Source: Thermus scotoductus DSM 8553
Lineage (GTDB): Bacteria > Deinococcota > Deinococci > Deinococcales > Thermaceae
Length of the DNA: 50,321 bases
Direction: 5' to 3'
Assembly: GCF_000381045.1 (NCBI RefSeq)
Contig: NZ_KB905742.1
Location: 1 to 50,321, forward strand
Position 1 is the stretch's first letter. Each line of letters begins with the position of its first letter. Positions 9,309 through 17,041 of this stretch are shown here, one piece after another. The notes under the pieces are model-generated. The model saw only the letters and a list, made by a program, of their open reading frames with translations. It did not search any database and was not told the origin of the DNA. Both the position numbers and the translations under genes were made by a program.

Positions 9309-10277
9309 TTAGAACAGGCTGTCCGGGTCAAAGCTTTGCACCCTCCTGGCGTAGGCCACGCTCCTTTTGTTGAAGAAGTCCACTTCCTTGTCCGCCAAAA
9401 GCTCTAGGTCAAACCATGCCGTGTCCCTAAGCGCTTCCTCCTTAACAGTGAAGGGTGCGGGGAAGCCGTGGAGGGAAAGGGCTTGGTTGTACCGCCATTT
9501 CAGGAACTCCAAGACCTCATCCCGCCCCACCGCTTCCGTGTCCCCTTTGGCAAACATCCAGTCCAAGAGGGCTTCCTCCACCTGGAAGAAAGCCTGGACC
9601 CGCTTGAGGACCTCCTCGGTGAAGGAGGCATCAAAGAGGTCGGGGCGCTCTTCCTTTAGGATGCGAAGAAGCTCCACCCCGAATAGCCCATGCAGGTTTT
9701 CCTCCTTGCTGGTGGCCTCGATGGCATTGGAGATCCCCTTGAAGCGACCAAGGCGCTTGTTCAGGGCCATAAGCACGTAGAACTGGGAGAAAAGGGAGGC
9801 GTGTTCGGTGAAGGCGGAAAAGAGAAGGAGGCCTTTAGCGTACTCCCTGAGGTCCCCCTTTCCCGAGCGGGCCAAGACCTGGGAAAGCTCCTTTTGCCTA
9901 TCCCTTAGGGCTGGCTCCTCGAGGGCCTGGGCGAAGCGCTCTTCCAGGGAGAGGAGGTCCAGGAGGTGGGCGTAGGCGTTGGCATGCCGCACCTCGCTTT
10001 CCGCAAAGGTCATGCCCACCTCGGCGATCTCGGGCTTGGGGAAAACCTCGTAGGCTTTGGCCCAGAAGAGCTTCACGGAAAGCTCCACCTGGGAGATGGC
10101 AAGAAGGGAGCGCTCCACCAACGAGCGCACCTCAGGATCCGCCAGGGCGTAGTCCTGGACGTCTGCCGCATAGCTGAACTCCGTGTGGAGCCAGTAGCTG
10201 TGCCGGATGGCGTCCCGGTAGGCCAGGAGCTTTGGGTACTGGTAGGGCCGGTAGTGGGGTCTAGGTTCGGTGAGCAT
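9309..10277 (-). CDS. nrdB: Ribonucleoside-diphosphate reductase class I, beta subunit
   Basis: Radical-generating di-metal subunit of class I ribonucleotide reductase, 322 residues from the ATG at 10277. That start has a perfect AGGAGGT ribosome binding site 5 nt upstream. The longer frame to 10301 does not. Metal-ligand segments are visible: QVELS, EVRHANAYAHLL, FTEHASLF and EENLH. By alignment to E. coli, EVRHANAY keeps the ligand Glu and His and places a tyrosine at the radical position. The first ligand is Glu (QVELS) where E. coli has Asp. The metal type cannot be read from sequence. The start overlaps the end of metE. Confidence 0.92.
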   Translation of the reverse strand: MLTEPRPHYRPYQYPKLLAYRDAIRHSYWLHTEFSYAADVQDYALADPEVRSLVERSLLAISQVELSVKLFWAKAYEVFPKPEIAEVGMTFAESEVRHANAYAHLLDLLSLEERFAQALEEPALRDRQKELSQVLARSGKGDLREYAKGLLLFSAFTEHASLFSQFYVLMALNKRLGRFKGISNAIEATSKEENLHGLFGVELLRILKEERPDLFDASFTEEVLKRVQAFFQVEEALLDWMFAKGDTEAVGRDEVLEFLKWRYNQALSLHGFPAPFTVKEEALRDTAWFDLELLADKEVDFFNKRSVAYARRVQSFDPDSLF

Positions 10278-12504
10278 GGCCACCTCCTGGGGATTTTCCA
10301 CCTAGGGCTTGGCGAAGCCGCTTGGCGGCCTCCACCATGTTCCTGAGGTTCGAGATGGCCTCCTGGGGTTTACGGGTTTTTAGACCGCAGTCGGGGTTTA
10401 CCCACAAGGAGGCCGGGGAAAAGAAGTTGAGATAGCCCTGGAGGCGGGTGAGCATCTCCTCCACCGTGGCTTCCTCTGGCGTGTGCACATCAAATACCCC
10501 GGGCCCGATCTCTAGGGGAAGGTCCTTAAGGCTTTGGAGGAAGGCTGGGTCCTGCCGGGCTCCTTCCACGCTCACCACGTCGGGGTCCATGGCCTCCAGG
10601 AAAGGCCTTAAGGCGGCGTAATCGGAGTAGCAGAGGTGCTGGTGCACCTGTACCTTGGGTTCCAGATCGCCCACCACCCGATGGAAGGCCTCCTGGGCAA
10701 GTTTTAGGTAGCTGGGCTGCTCTTCCCGCCTGAGGGGCATTTTTTCCAGAAGGGCTGGCTCGTCCACCTGGACAAAGCGGATTCCACGGGCGGCCAGGTC
10801 CCGCACCTCCTGCCTTAGGGCCTCGGCCAGGGCCATGACCGCCTCAGGGAAGCTAACCCCTTCCGGCAGGTAGCTCCAGGCGGCCAGGGTGATGGGGCCG
10901 GTTAGGATGGCCTTCACGGGCTTGGCGGTTAGGCTTTGGGCGTAGAGGGTTTCCCGAAGCACCAGGGGTTCTTGGCGCCGGGGAGGGGCAAAGAGGATGG
11001 GAGGGCGCCAGACCCGGCTTCCGTAGGAAAGGACGAAACCCTTCTGGGTGATGAAAAAGCCCTGTAGGCGTTCGGCGAAGAACTCCACCATGTCGCTTCG
11101 TTCGGGTTCCCCGTGGACCAGGACGTCCAGGCCCAGCTCCTCCTGCAACCGGATGTTTTCCTCGATGGCTTTTTTGATGTTCTCCCAGTAGGCGGCCTGG
11201 TCCAGCTCCCCTGAGCGCAGGCGCCTCCTAAGTTCCCTGAGCTTCCCCGTCTGGGGGAAGCTGCCGATGGTGGTGGTGGGGAAGGGGGGGAGGCCGAGGT
11301 CTTGCTGGGCCTGGCGCCGCACCTCCAGGGGGGGCCTAGGGGGAGGTGGGGGAGAAGGGTGGAGCTCCCAGGCGGGAGGCGGGGTGTACCAGGCCCTGGC
11401 GGCTTGGTATGCCCTTGAGGGCGAGGTGGCCGCCTCGAGGTGGCCTGCTGGGCCTTGCCCATCCGTCAAGAGCTCTTTGAGGAGGGAAAGTTCCTGTAGC
11501 CTTTCCACGGCAAAGGCAAGCCGGCCCTCGAGGGCCTTGGGCAAGGGCTCATCCACCCGCCAGGGCAGATGGAAAAGGGGTGCCTTAGGGGCCAGCCAGA
11601 CCTCCTGCCCCTCTAGCAGGGGCAGGATCCCTCCTAGGGCCAGGAGATGGGTTCGCCACACGCCTTGCCCCTCCACCACCCCTAGGACCAGGGCCATTCC
11701 TGGGGGTAGCTTGGGCAGGGCTTCCCCTACCGGGAAGACCCCAAGGCCCCGCAAGGGAAGGTTGGCCAGGCTCCGAACCACCTCCGAAGCCGGGGGCAGG
11801 TAGTAGCTGAGAAGGACCAACGGTACCCTCTTTGCCAAGGCGGCATAGGCTTTCAGGAGGTGGGGTAGGTCCCGTTCCACCCCATCCAACCCCAGGGCCG
11901 GTTCTTGGAGGAGGAAGAGGGTGCCGGCAAAAGGCTCAAGAAGCTCCGCATAGGCCTCCACCAGGGCCTCGAGGTGGTCCTCCACCCTCTCGGGGGGGTT
12001 TTGCGCCAGGCGCAGAAGGGTGTAGGGACCGAGCAGGGTGGGAAGGCCTTCCGCCGAGCCTGGGGTTTTTTGGCCAACAGGATAGGGGAAAAAGCCCCGC
12101 CTGGGGGTGTAGCGGGGTTTTTCCGGAAGCCGGGGGACCAGGTAGTGGTAGTTGGTGCCAAACCACTTCCTAAGGGGAAGGGCCCCCTTGCCCCGGGCCA
12201 GGGCGTAATAGCCTTCCAGGTCAAAAGGTTCCACGGGGTAGACCCCAAGGGCCACCGCCAGGTCCAGCATGGGGTCGTACAGGCTGAGCTCCCCTGCTGG
12301 ATAAAGGTCCACGTGTTCCCGATAGGTGGCCATCCTGAGACCCTCGAGGTCCTCGAGGGCCTGGAGGAACTCCTCCCTCGGCAAGGAGCCCTGCCAGTAG
12401 GCTTCCAGAAGCCGCTTGTACTCCCGGTTAGGGCCCAGCCGGGGAAGGCCAAAAGCCAGGGTCCGGATGTTGCCTTCTAAAGACGCATGGAATTTTTCCC
12501 GCAT
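10261..12504 (-). CDS. metE: Cobalamin-independent methionine synthase
   Basis: Transfers a methyl group from methyltetrahydrofolate polyglutamate to homocysteine without B12. The 747-residue length is normal. The N-terminal half is more divergent. The C-terminal catalytic half begins around LPPFPTTTIGSFPQT and has the zinc ligands in VHQHLCYSD (His and Cys) and in NPDCGLKTR (Cys), together with FVQVDEPALLEK and VSVEGARQD. It is second in the operon behind the thioesterase and overlaps nrdB by 17 nt. The cobalamin riboswitch far upstream explains its regulation: repressed when B12 is available. Confidence 0.96.
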   Translation of the reverse strand: MREKFHASLEGNIRTLAFGLPRLGPNREYKRLLEAYWQGSLPREEFLQALEDLEGLRMATYREHVDLYPAGELSLYDPMLDLAVALGVYPVEPFDLEGYYALARGKGALPLRKWFGTNYHYLVPRLPEKPRYTPRRGFFPYPVGQKTPGSAEGLPTLLGPYTLLRLAQNPPERVEDHLEALVEAYAELLEPFAGTLFLLQEPALGLDGVERDLPHLLKAYAALAKRVPLVLLSYYLPPASEVVRSLANLPLRGLGVFPVGEALPKLPPGMALVLGVVEGQGVWRTHLLALGGILPLLEGQEVWLAPKAPLFHLPWRVDEPLPKALEGRLAFAVERLQELSLLKELLTDGQGPAGHLEAATSPSRAYQAARAWYTPPPAWELHPSPPPPPRPPLEVRRQAQQDLGLPPFPTTTIGSFPQTGKLRELRRRLRSGELDQAAYWENIKKAIEENIRLQEELGLDVLVHGEPERSDMVEFFAERLQGFFITQKGFVLSYGSRVWRPPILFAPPRRQEPLVLRETLYAQSLTAKPVKAILTGPITLAAWSYLPEGVSFPEAVMALAEALRQEVRDLAARGIRFVQVDEPALLEKMPLRREEQPSYLKLAQEAFHRVVGDLEPKVQVHQHLCYSDYAALRPFLEAMDPDVVSVEGARQDPAFLQSLKDLPLEIGPGVFDVHTPEEATVEEMLTRLQGYLNFFSPASLWVNPDCGLKTRKPQEAISNLRNMVEAAKRLRQALGGKSPGGGHAHRT

Positions 12505-12552
12505 CGCTTACCTCAACTTTCCCATGACCAGGGTAGGGTGGCCCACTGGGAG

Positions 12553-12927
12553 TTAGGAAAGAGGGGGAACGGAAACCGGCCGCCCCACCTCGTCCACCGC
12601 CACCAGCACAAATCCGCCCTTAGCTGCCAGGTAGGGTTCCCTACCCACCTCTATGGGCTCCACCCACATCTCCACCTCCACCCGCATGGAGGTGCGGCCC
12701 ACCTCTATTACCCGGGCTACAAGCTCCACGATGGAGCCCAGGGGCACGGGGCGCTTGAAGTCCACCGCATCCGAGTGCACCGTCACCACCTTGCGCCTGG
12801 CGTGGCGGGTTGCGGCCACGAAGGCTGCCTGGTCCATCCAGGCCATGGCGGTGCCGCCAAAAAGGGTCCCGTAATGGTTGGTTTCCCCAGGGAAAACCGG
12901 GTAGACCATGCGCGTTTCCTTCACCAC
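12553..12927 (-). CDS. Hotdog-fold acyl-CoA thioesterase
   Basis: Probable acyl-CoA hydrolase of the YciA/BFIT type, 124 residues, a single hotdog domain. The conserved N-terminal motif FPGETNHYGTLFGGTAMAWM is present, followed by VVTVHSDAVDFKRPVPLGS and RTSMRVEVEMW. Two adjacent GTG codons (12927 and 12924) lie 6-9 nt after a GGAGGT ribosome binding site. An ATG at 12909 is also possible but has a weaker site. It is the first gene behind the cobalamin riboswitch and precedes metE by 48 bp. Why a thioesterase would belong with B12-independent enzymes is not evident. The natural substrate is unknown. Confidence 0.85.
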   Translation of the reverse strand: MVKETRMVYPVFPGETNHYGTLFGGTAMAWMDQAAFVAATRHARRKVVTVHSDAVDFKRPVPLGSIVELVARVIEVGRTSMRVEVEMWVEPIEVGREPYLAAKGGFVLVAVDEVGRPVSVPPLS

Positions 12928-13128
12928 GGACCTCCAGGGCCGTCTTTGGGCCCGTAAAAGCTAAATCATCCCTTCTACCTGCCCAAGGGGAGTAACCCCG
13001 TGCTGGGCAAGAACTTGCCTAAGGTCGCCTGGCCCAAGGTCCTTGGGCCACCGGGTTTTGGGGGGTTAGGAGTCTAAGGTCCCACAGGCATCACCACCTT
13101 CACCCTTGCCTCGAGGGCTACGGGGTAA
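12928..13128 (-). other. Leader between cobalamin aptamer and thioesterase gene
   Basis: About 200 nt on the minus strand without a gene, the likely expression platform of the riboswitch. Two strong inverted repeats are visible, at 13030-13050 (arms TGGCCCAAGG/CCTTGGGCCA) and 12980-13009 (outer arms TGCCCA/TGGGCA, inner GGGG/CCCC). Neither is followed by a clear T-tract, so I cannot tell termination from translational control. Confidence 0.5.
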
Positions 13129-13253
13129 GGCCGCGAAGCGGGTACTCGGGCTTCCGGACAGAGCCGGTTACCGTTGCGGGACAGCGCCGGACTTGCACCG
13201 GACTTCCCCCACCGCCTGGTGGCGTCCAGGCCTGTCGGCCTGGCATCGCGGCC
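13129..13253 (-). promoter_or_regulatory. Cobalamin (B12) riboswitch aptamer
   Basis: Read on the minus strand, the B12-box core is unmistakable: AGTCCGGTGCAAGTCCGG, then CGCTGTCCCGCAACGGTAA. Further on is GAGTACCCGC, which corresponds to the usual 3' GAGNC...CCGCC part. The closing helix is formed by GGCCGCG (13247-13253) and CGCGGCC (13129-13135). A separate 5' hairpin occupies 13254-13279, starting at the predicted transcription start. Genes downstream on the same strand are thioesterase, metE, nrdB and nrdA. Classic B12 riboswitches shut genes off when adenosylcobalamin is bound, so this operon should be expressed in B12 shortage. Confidence 0.93.
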
Positions 13254-13286
13254 AAGACACCCTAAGTCTTGGGTGTCTTACCAGTG

Positions 13287-13315
13287 AAGCTACCATATCT
13301 TGAATCCCAGGTCAA
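13287..13315 (-). promoter_or_regulatory. Promoter of the riboswitch-thioesterase-metE-nrdBA operon
   Basis: On the minus strand TTGACC (13310-13315) and TAGCTT (13287-13292) are separated by 17 nt, a good housekeeping-type promoter. The predicted start near 13280 coincides with the beginning of the 5' hairpin of the riboswitch leader. Confidence 0.7.
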
Positions 13316-13386
13316 TAGGCCTAGGCTTCCCCTTTTGGGAATCGGGGATTTGTCCGAGGAGCCCTGGTGGGACGTGCCTCGGAGCC

Positions 13387-13419
13387 AAAATATAACAGGC
13401 CGCCTAAGGTGGCGGCCTG
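13387..13419 (-). terminator. Rho-independent terminator after the alkaline phosphatase gene
   Basis: On the minus strand CAGGCCGCC and GGCGGCCTG form a 9-bp stem with a short loop, followed directly by TTATATTTT. It lies about 65 nt beyond the alkaline phosphatase stop codon and upstream of the promoter of the next operon. Confidence 0.75.
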
Positions 13420-13484
13420 AAGGAAGGAGCATCTGCCAAGTTTCCTGCCCCGAGAGCGTTTAAGGGGTTCAGGGGAGCATGGCC

Positions 13485-14990
13485 CTAGGCCCAGATGTCC
13501 TCGGGGTGAGCCATGCCCACGGGGCGGGCCTTGAGAACCTCGAGGGCCTCTTCCTCGGACATAACCGGGTTCTGGTAGCGAATGCCCAAGGCTTCGCCCA
13601 TCAGCCGGAAGACATGGGTGTTGTCCAAGAGGCCCAGAGGGAGGAAGCGGAGGCCCTGGCCGTAAAGGGCCAGCATCACCGGGCTTGCCGTGTGCTGGCC
13701 GGAGTTCCAGCCGATGTTGGGCCGGTCAGGCTTCTTGGCGTCCTTCTGCACCATGGCCCAGGAAAGGGTGTTGCTGGGCTGGACGCCGTAGCGCACCCCA
13801 TCGGGGCGGTGGACCTTCTTGGTGATGGCCTCCACCACCATCTGGGCTTCGGCGTCCTCCAAGGTCACGCCCTTCATGGTCCGGAAGGCTTCCTTTACCT
13901 GGCTGGGGTCGGGGTTGTTCCCTAGGACACGCAGCATGTGCTCAAAGCTGGCCTTCTGGCCTTCCAGGAGGTCCAGGCCCACGCTGCTTTCCAGGTAGCT
14001 TCTGCCCGTTCCGTACAGGGCCCCCGTGCCCGTGGCGTGGTCGGATACCAAGATGAGGAGGGTGTCGGGGTTCCGGTCCGCGAAGGCGGTGAGGAGTTCC
14101 AGGGTTTCGTCGGCCGCCAGCACATCCCACAAGGTGGCGGCGGGATCGTTGAGGTGGTTGGCGTGGTCAATGCGCCCGGCTTCCACCTGGAGGACAAACC
14201 CATTGCGGTAGGCGGCCAAGCGGGCCAAGGCGGCCTGCACCATCTCCTTGAGGCTCGGTACCTTCACCCCCTGGAAGCGGCGGTCCACCTCGTAGGGCAC
14301 GTGGCCGTCAGAGAAGATGCCAAGGAGCTTGCTGGCGTTGGAGCGGGCCAGCTCCTCGGGAGTGCGGACCACTCCGTAGCCTGCCTGAGCGAAGGCGGCA
14401 TACATGTCCTTCTTGTCCTTGCGCTTCTCGGGGTTGAAGAAGCGATCCCCGCCCCCCAGGTAGACCTCGGCCCCAAACTCCAGATACTGGCCCGCGATCC
14501 TCTCCTCGGCGTTGCGGTCGGGATTGGAAATCACGAAGCTGGCGGGGGTGGCATGGGTTGCGGTGGTGGTGGTCACCAGCCCCACAGCCTTCCCCATCTC
14601 CTTGGCTGCGGCAAAGAAGGGCTTTAAGGGGGTGCCGTCGGCATGTACCGCTAGACCGCCATTGACCGTCTTGACCCCGCAGGAGAAGGCGTTGCCGGCA
14701 GCGCTGGATTCGGTGACGTAGCTGGTGAGGCTATAGGTGTTGATGAGCCCGTTAGGGTAGCGGGCCAGGAGCCTTTCCAGGGTAAGGACCCGCCCCTGGC
14801 GCCTGCGGGCGTAGGCCTGGGCGATGGCGTAGTCTTCCCAAGAGAAACCATCATAGACGAAAACAATGAGGTTCCGGTACCTCCGGCCGAGGCTGGGAAC
14901 GTTCTGGGGTGCTCCCTGGGCTCCACCCTTGGGGAGAAGGACCAAGGCTCCTGCCGCCAAACCGCCTTTGAGGATATCCCTTCGCTTCAT
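13485..14990 (-). CDS. Alkaline phosphatase, Tat-exported
   Basis: Phosphomonoesterase expected outside the cytoplasmic membrane. The 501-residue protein begins MKRRDILKGGLAAGALVLLP, a twin-arginine type signal peptide with a cleavage region near residues 25-30. Catalytic landmarks of the alkaline phosphatase superfamily follow: VYDGF near residue 46 (first metal site), the nucleophile serine in VTESSAAGNAFSCG, RIDHANHLND, VSDHATG and GQHTASPV. An AGGTGAGCC ribosome binding site precedes the ATG. It is a single-gene unit ending at a strong terminator. The IS605-type element lies about 50 bp upstream of its start, so its promoter region is close to the insertion point. Confidence 0.93.
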   Translation of the reverse strand: MKRRDILKGGLAAGALVLLPKGGAQGAPQNVPSLGRRYRNLIVFVYDGFSWEDYAIAQAYARRRQGRVLTLERLLARYPNGLINTYSLTSYVTESSAAGNAFSCGVKTVNGGLAVHADGTPLKPFFAAAKEMGKAVGLVTTTTATHATPASFVISNPDRNAEERIAGQYLEFGAEVYLGGGDRFFNPEKRKDKKDMYAAFAQAGYGVVRTPEELARSNASKLLGIFSDGHVPYEVDRRFQGVKVPSLKEMVQAALARLAAYRNGFVLQVEAGRIDHANHLNDPAATLWDVLAADETLELLTAFADRNPDTLLILVSDHATGTGALYGTGRSYLESSVGLDLLEGQKASFEHMLRVLGNNPDPSQVKEAFRTMKGVTLEDAEAQMVVEAITKKVHRPDGVRYGVQPSNTLSWAMVQKDAKKPDRPNIGWNSGQHTASPVMLALYGQGLRFLPLGLLDNTHVFRLMGEALGIRYQNPVMSEEEALEVLKARPVGMAHPEDIWA

Positions 14991-15060
14991 GGCTCACCTC
15001 CAAGAGTAGGCTAGGCACCCTGTGTCATAGCCGGATCAAGGGTTAGAGAAAAGTGGGGGT

Positions 15061-15174
15061 GTGGGGGAGCTATAATCCCCCGGTTTCCAAGATAGCCCTC
15101 AAGATACGCTAACGCGTGACACAGGCTGACCAAACCGGGGATTGCGGCCGCACGCGGCCGCATAGCTCCCCCAC
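15061..15174 (+). repeat. Long bulged hairpin in the left end of the tnpB element
   Basis: Arms 15061-15073 and 15162-15174 pair, and 15074-15086 pairs with 15132-15143. A bulge holding two copies of GCGGCCGC (15144-15151 and 15154-15161) interrupts the 3' arm. The inverted copy at 100-251 has the same stem with a different bulge sequence. It precedes the tnpB start by about 50 nt and would be in the mRNA leader. Confidence 0.65.
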
Positions 15175-15631
15175 GTCCACCACAGGTGGACACGGATTTG
15201 GTACTGTGTAGAAGAAGCCAGCCATGCGCAAAGCCTTCAAATACCGCCTGTACCCCACCCAGCCCCAACAAAAAGACCTGGAGCGCACCCTCTCGCTGTG
15301 CCGCCACCTCTACAACGCGGCCTTGCAGGAGCGTAGGGATGCTTACAAGAAGGCCGGGAAAAGTGTCGGCCTCTACCAACAGAAGAGGTACCTGCCCCAG
15401 ATACGAGAGGAACTGCCCCAGTACAAAAGGGTCCACTCCCAGGTGCTCCAGGATGTTCTTCACCGGGTGGACAAAGCCTTCCAAGGCTTCTTCCAGAGGC
15501 TCAAGGCCAAGAAGGGTAAGGCAGGCTACCCCCGCTTCAAGGGGAAGGGGCGCTACGACTCCTTTACCTTCCCCCAGGCCGGGACTACCGGGGTCAAGCT
15601 CCAGGATGGGGAAAGGCGTGTACTCCTCAAG

Positions 15632-15661
15632 GTGTTTCCCTGACGGGAAAGCAGCCACGGG
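15632..15661 (+). repeat. Short palindromic repeat inserted in tnpB (copy A)
   Basis: A 25-nt core at 15633-15657 is identical, inverted, to 27016-27040 in thiO and nearly identical to 16368-16390. The palindrome is TTTCCC, TGAC or GTCA, GGGAAA. In this orientation and frame it supplies the TGA that interrupts tnpB. The 30-nt length keeps the frame. Confidence 0.7.
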
Positions 15662-16329
15662 ATTGGCTCCGTCAAGGTCAAGCTCCACCGCCCTTTGGAA
15701 GGGAAGATCAAGACGGCGACGGTTAAGCGGGAAGGCGAGCATTGGTACATCATCTTCATCACCGAGGTGGACCCCAAGCCTTTGCCTCCAAGCGAGGAGG
15801 CCATCGGCATAGACCTGGGCACCAACCCCCACTTCCTCGTTACCTCGGAAGGGGAGATGGTAGAGGCCCCTCGGTACTTCCAGAAGGCGCAGGCTAAACT
15901 CGCCACCGCCCAGCGCAGCCTTGCCCGGAAAAAGCGGGGCAGTAACCGCCGCCGTCAGGCCAGAAGGCGGGTAGCCAGACTGCACCGCAAGATCGCCAAC
16001 CAGCGCAGGGACTTCCACCACAAGGTAGCCAGGAAGCTGGTAAACCGCTACGGAACCATCGTCCACGAAGACCTGAACCTTCAAGCCCTTTCCCGCTCCC
16101 ATATAGCCAAGGGCGTACAGGATGCGGGCTGGGCCCAGTTTCTCGCAATCCTCGCCTACAAAGCGGAAGAAGCTGGTAGGCGAGTCATCAAGGTAGACCC
16201 CAAGTACACCAGCCAGGACTGCCCGGTGTGCGGCCATAGGGAGAAGAAGCCTCTCTGGGTGCGGGCGTACACCTGTCCCCAGTGTGGGGCGCTTCTCCAC
16301 CGGGATGTGGCCGCCGCTCAAAACATCCT

Positions 16330-16427
16330 GGCAAAGGCCTGGACGGGGCCTTCGGGGGAAACCCCGCGTGCTTTCCCGCAGGGAAACACCCCGAGAAGCC
16401 CTGGACTTTAGTCCGGGGAGTCGTCAC
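16330..16427 (+). ncRNA. Probable right-end guide RNA (omega RNA) scaffold
   Basis: By family rule the 3' end of tnpB and the element's right end form the scaffold of the TnpB guide RNA, and the guide is the flanking DNA after the end. Here two hairpins are visible: 16368-16390 (GTG, TTTCCC, GGGAAA, CAC) and 16401-16416 (GGACTTTAGTCC). The first is also a copy of the short palindromic repeat. The guide would start near 16428. The start of the RNA is a guess. Confidence 0.4.
16368..16390 (+). repeat. Short palindromic repeat in the element's right end (copy C)
   Basis: GTGCTTTCCCGCAGGGAAAC and the following ACC match copies A and B apart from one missing base in the loop. It forms a stem of TTTCCC with GGGAAA extended by GTG/CAC. 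It lies in the last codons of tnpB. Confidence 0.6.
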
Positions 16428-16437
16428 TATGGTACCC

Positions 16438-17037
16438 ATGACCGACAAGAGCCTCGGCCGTTTTTACGCTTTGGCCCAGGAGTTCTGGTCCCAGCTTCCT
16501 CCTCAGGCTCGCTTCCGCCCCCTCGAGGACGCCAAGACCTTTGCCCGCCACAAGGAGGCCATGAGGTCTTGGGTGGACGCCGTGGTCCAGGGCTTCTACG
16601 ACACCCTCTTCGCCCACCCCGCCACCCGGGCCATCTTCCGGGAAGGGGAGAGGCCAGCCCGGGAGAAGACCCTAAGGGACTGGTACCTGCGCACCGTGGA
16701 GGGCCCCTTCAACGGGCAGTATTTCGCCTGGCAGACCCTGGTGGGTCTGGTGCACGTGCGCCGGGGGGTGACCAACGCCATGATGGCCGCCATGTGGAAC
16801 TGGGTGGTGGATACCGTCTCCCGCCTGGCCCGGGAGCACCTTTCCCAGGAGGAAGCCCAGGTCCTGGCGGATGCCTGGCGCCGGCTGGGCTTTACCGTAA
16901 TGGCCTTGATCTCCGAAGGCTATCTCCACGCCTACCTCGAGGCCCTGGCCCAGGCGGAAGGAGTGGAGGTGGGGATGTTTCTGCAAAGGGCCCAGGAAGA
17001 AGGGGCCCGAATGCTAAGAAACCTTTCCCCAAGCTAA
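16438..17037 (+). CDS. Protoglobin-like heme protein
   Basis: A 199-residue single-domain globin of the protoglobin/sensor-globin type. Visible features are an N-terminal helix (FYALAQEFWSQLPPQARFRP), a helix with a probable proximal histidine at His106 in LVGLVHVRRGV, and NAMMAAMWNWVVD, which follows the family pattern. No methyl-accepting or cyclase output domain is attached, so it is not a full sensor. Gas binding is expected, but the role is unknown. ATG codons at 16429 and 16438 are both possible. A GGGGAG at 16415-16420, which belongs to the end of the tnpB element, is the only ribosome binding site seen. It is 4 nt ahead of cobB, so they are co-transcribed. Confidence 0.8.
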   Translation: MTDKSLGRFYALAQEFWSQLPPQARFRPLEDAKTFARHKEAMRSWVDAVVQGFYDTLFAHPATRAIFREGERPAREKTLRDWYLRTVEGPFNGQYFAWQTLVGLVHVRRGVTNAMMAAMWNWVVDTVSRLAREHLSQEEAQVLADAWRRLGFTVMALISEGYLHAYLEALAQAEGVEVGMFLQRAQEEGARMLRNLSPS

Positions 17038-17041
17038 AGCC

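Larger units (their letters stand above)
15224..16411 (+). pseudogene. tnpB: TnpB RNA-guided nuclease gene, interrupted by an in-frame stop
   Basis: Reads MRKAFKYRLYPTQPQQ, the usual TnpB start, and stays in one frame for 395 codons apart from a TGA at codon 140 (15641-15643). All RuvC-like catalytic acids are kept: Asp197 (GIDLGT), Glu282 (VHEDLN) and Asp361 (HRDVAAAQN). The zinc ribbon has Cys333, Cys336, Cys351 and Cys354. The stop lies in a 30-nt stretch, 15632-15661, whose removal would restore a smooth family sequence (LLK joined to IGSVKVKL). A second frame from ATG 15695 could give a 238-residue C-terminal protein with the complete nuclease site. TnpB proteins cut DNA under guidance of an RNA made from the element's right end. 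Confidence 0.85.
15043..16427 (+). mobile_element. IS605-family element carrying only tnpB (IS1341-like)
   Basis: The left limit is taken from where similarity with the inverted copy at 172-270 ends (TTAGAGAAAAG). The right limit is the typical end GGACTTTAGTCC hairpin plus GGGGAGTCGTCAC near 16427. Only a tnpB-like gene lies inside, and no tnpA transposase was found. No terminal inverted repeats or target duplication are seen, as expected for this family. It sits between the alkaline phosphatase promoter region and the protoglobin gene. Exact ends are uncertain by a few bases. Confidence 0.75.

Noticed and set aside
11716-11740. CTTCCC...GGGGAAG in metE as another repeat copy
   Set aside because: Similarity is weak and there is no sign of an insertion in the protein.
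12505-12552. A separate riboswitch directly before metE
   Set aside because: The gap is only 48 bp and shows no conserved box. The aptamer is upstream of the thioesterase.
12878-12900. TTTCCC...GGGAAA palindrome in the thioesterase as another repeat copy
   Set aside because: It encodes the conserved FPGETN motif of the family, so it is native sequence.
15011-16321. A 436-codon open frame antisense to tnpB
   Set aside because: It is a shadow of tnpB and the left-end repeat. The tnpB frame has the motifs.
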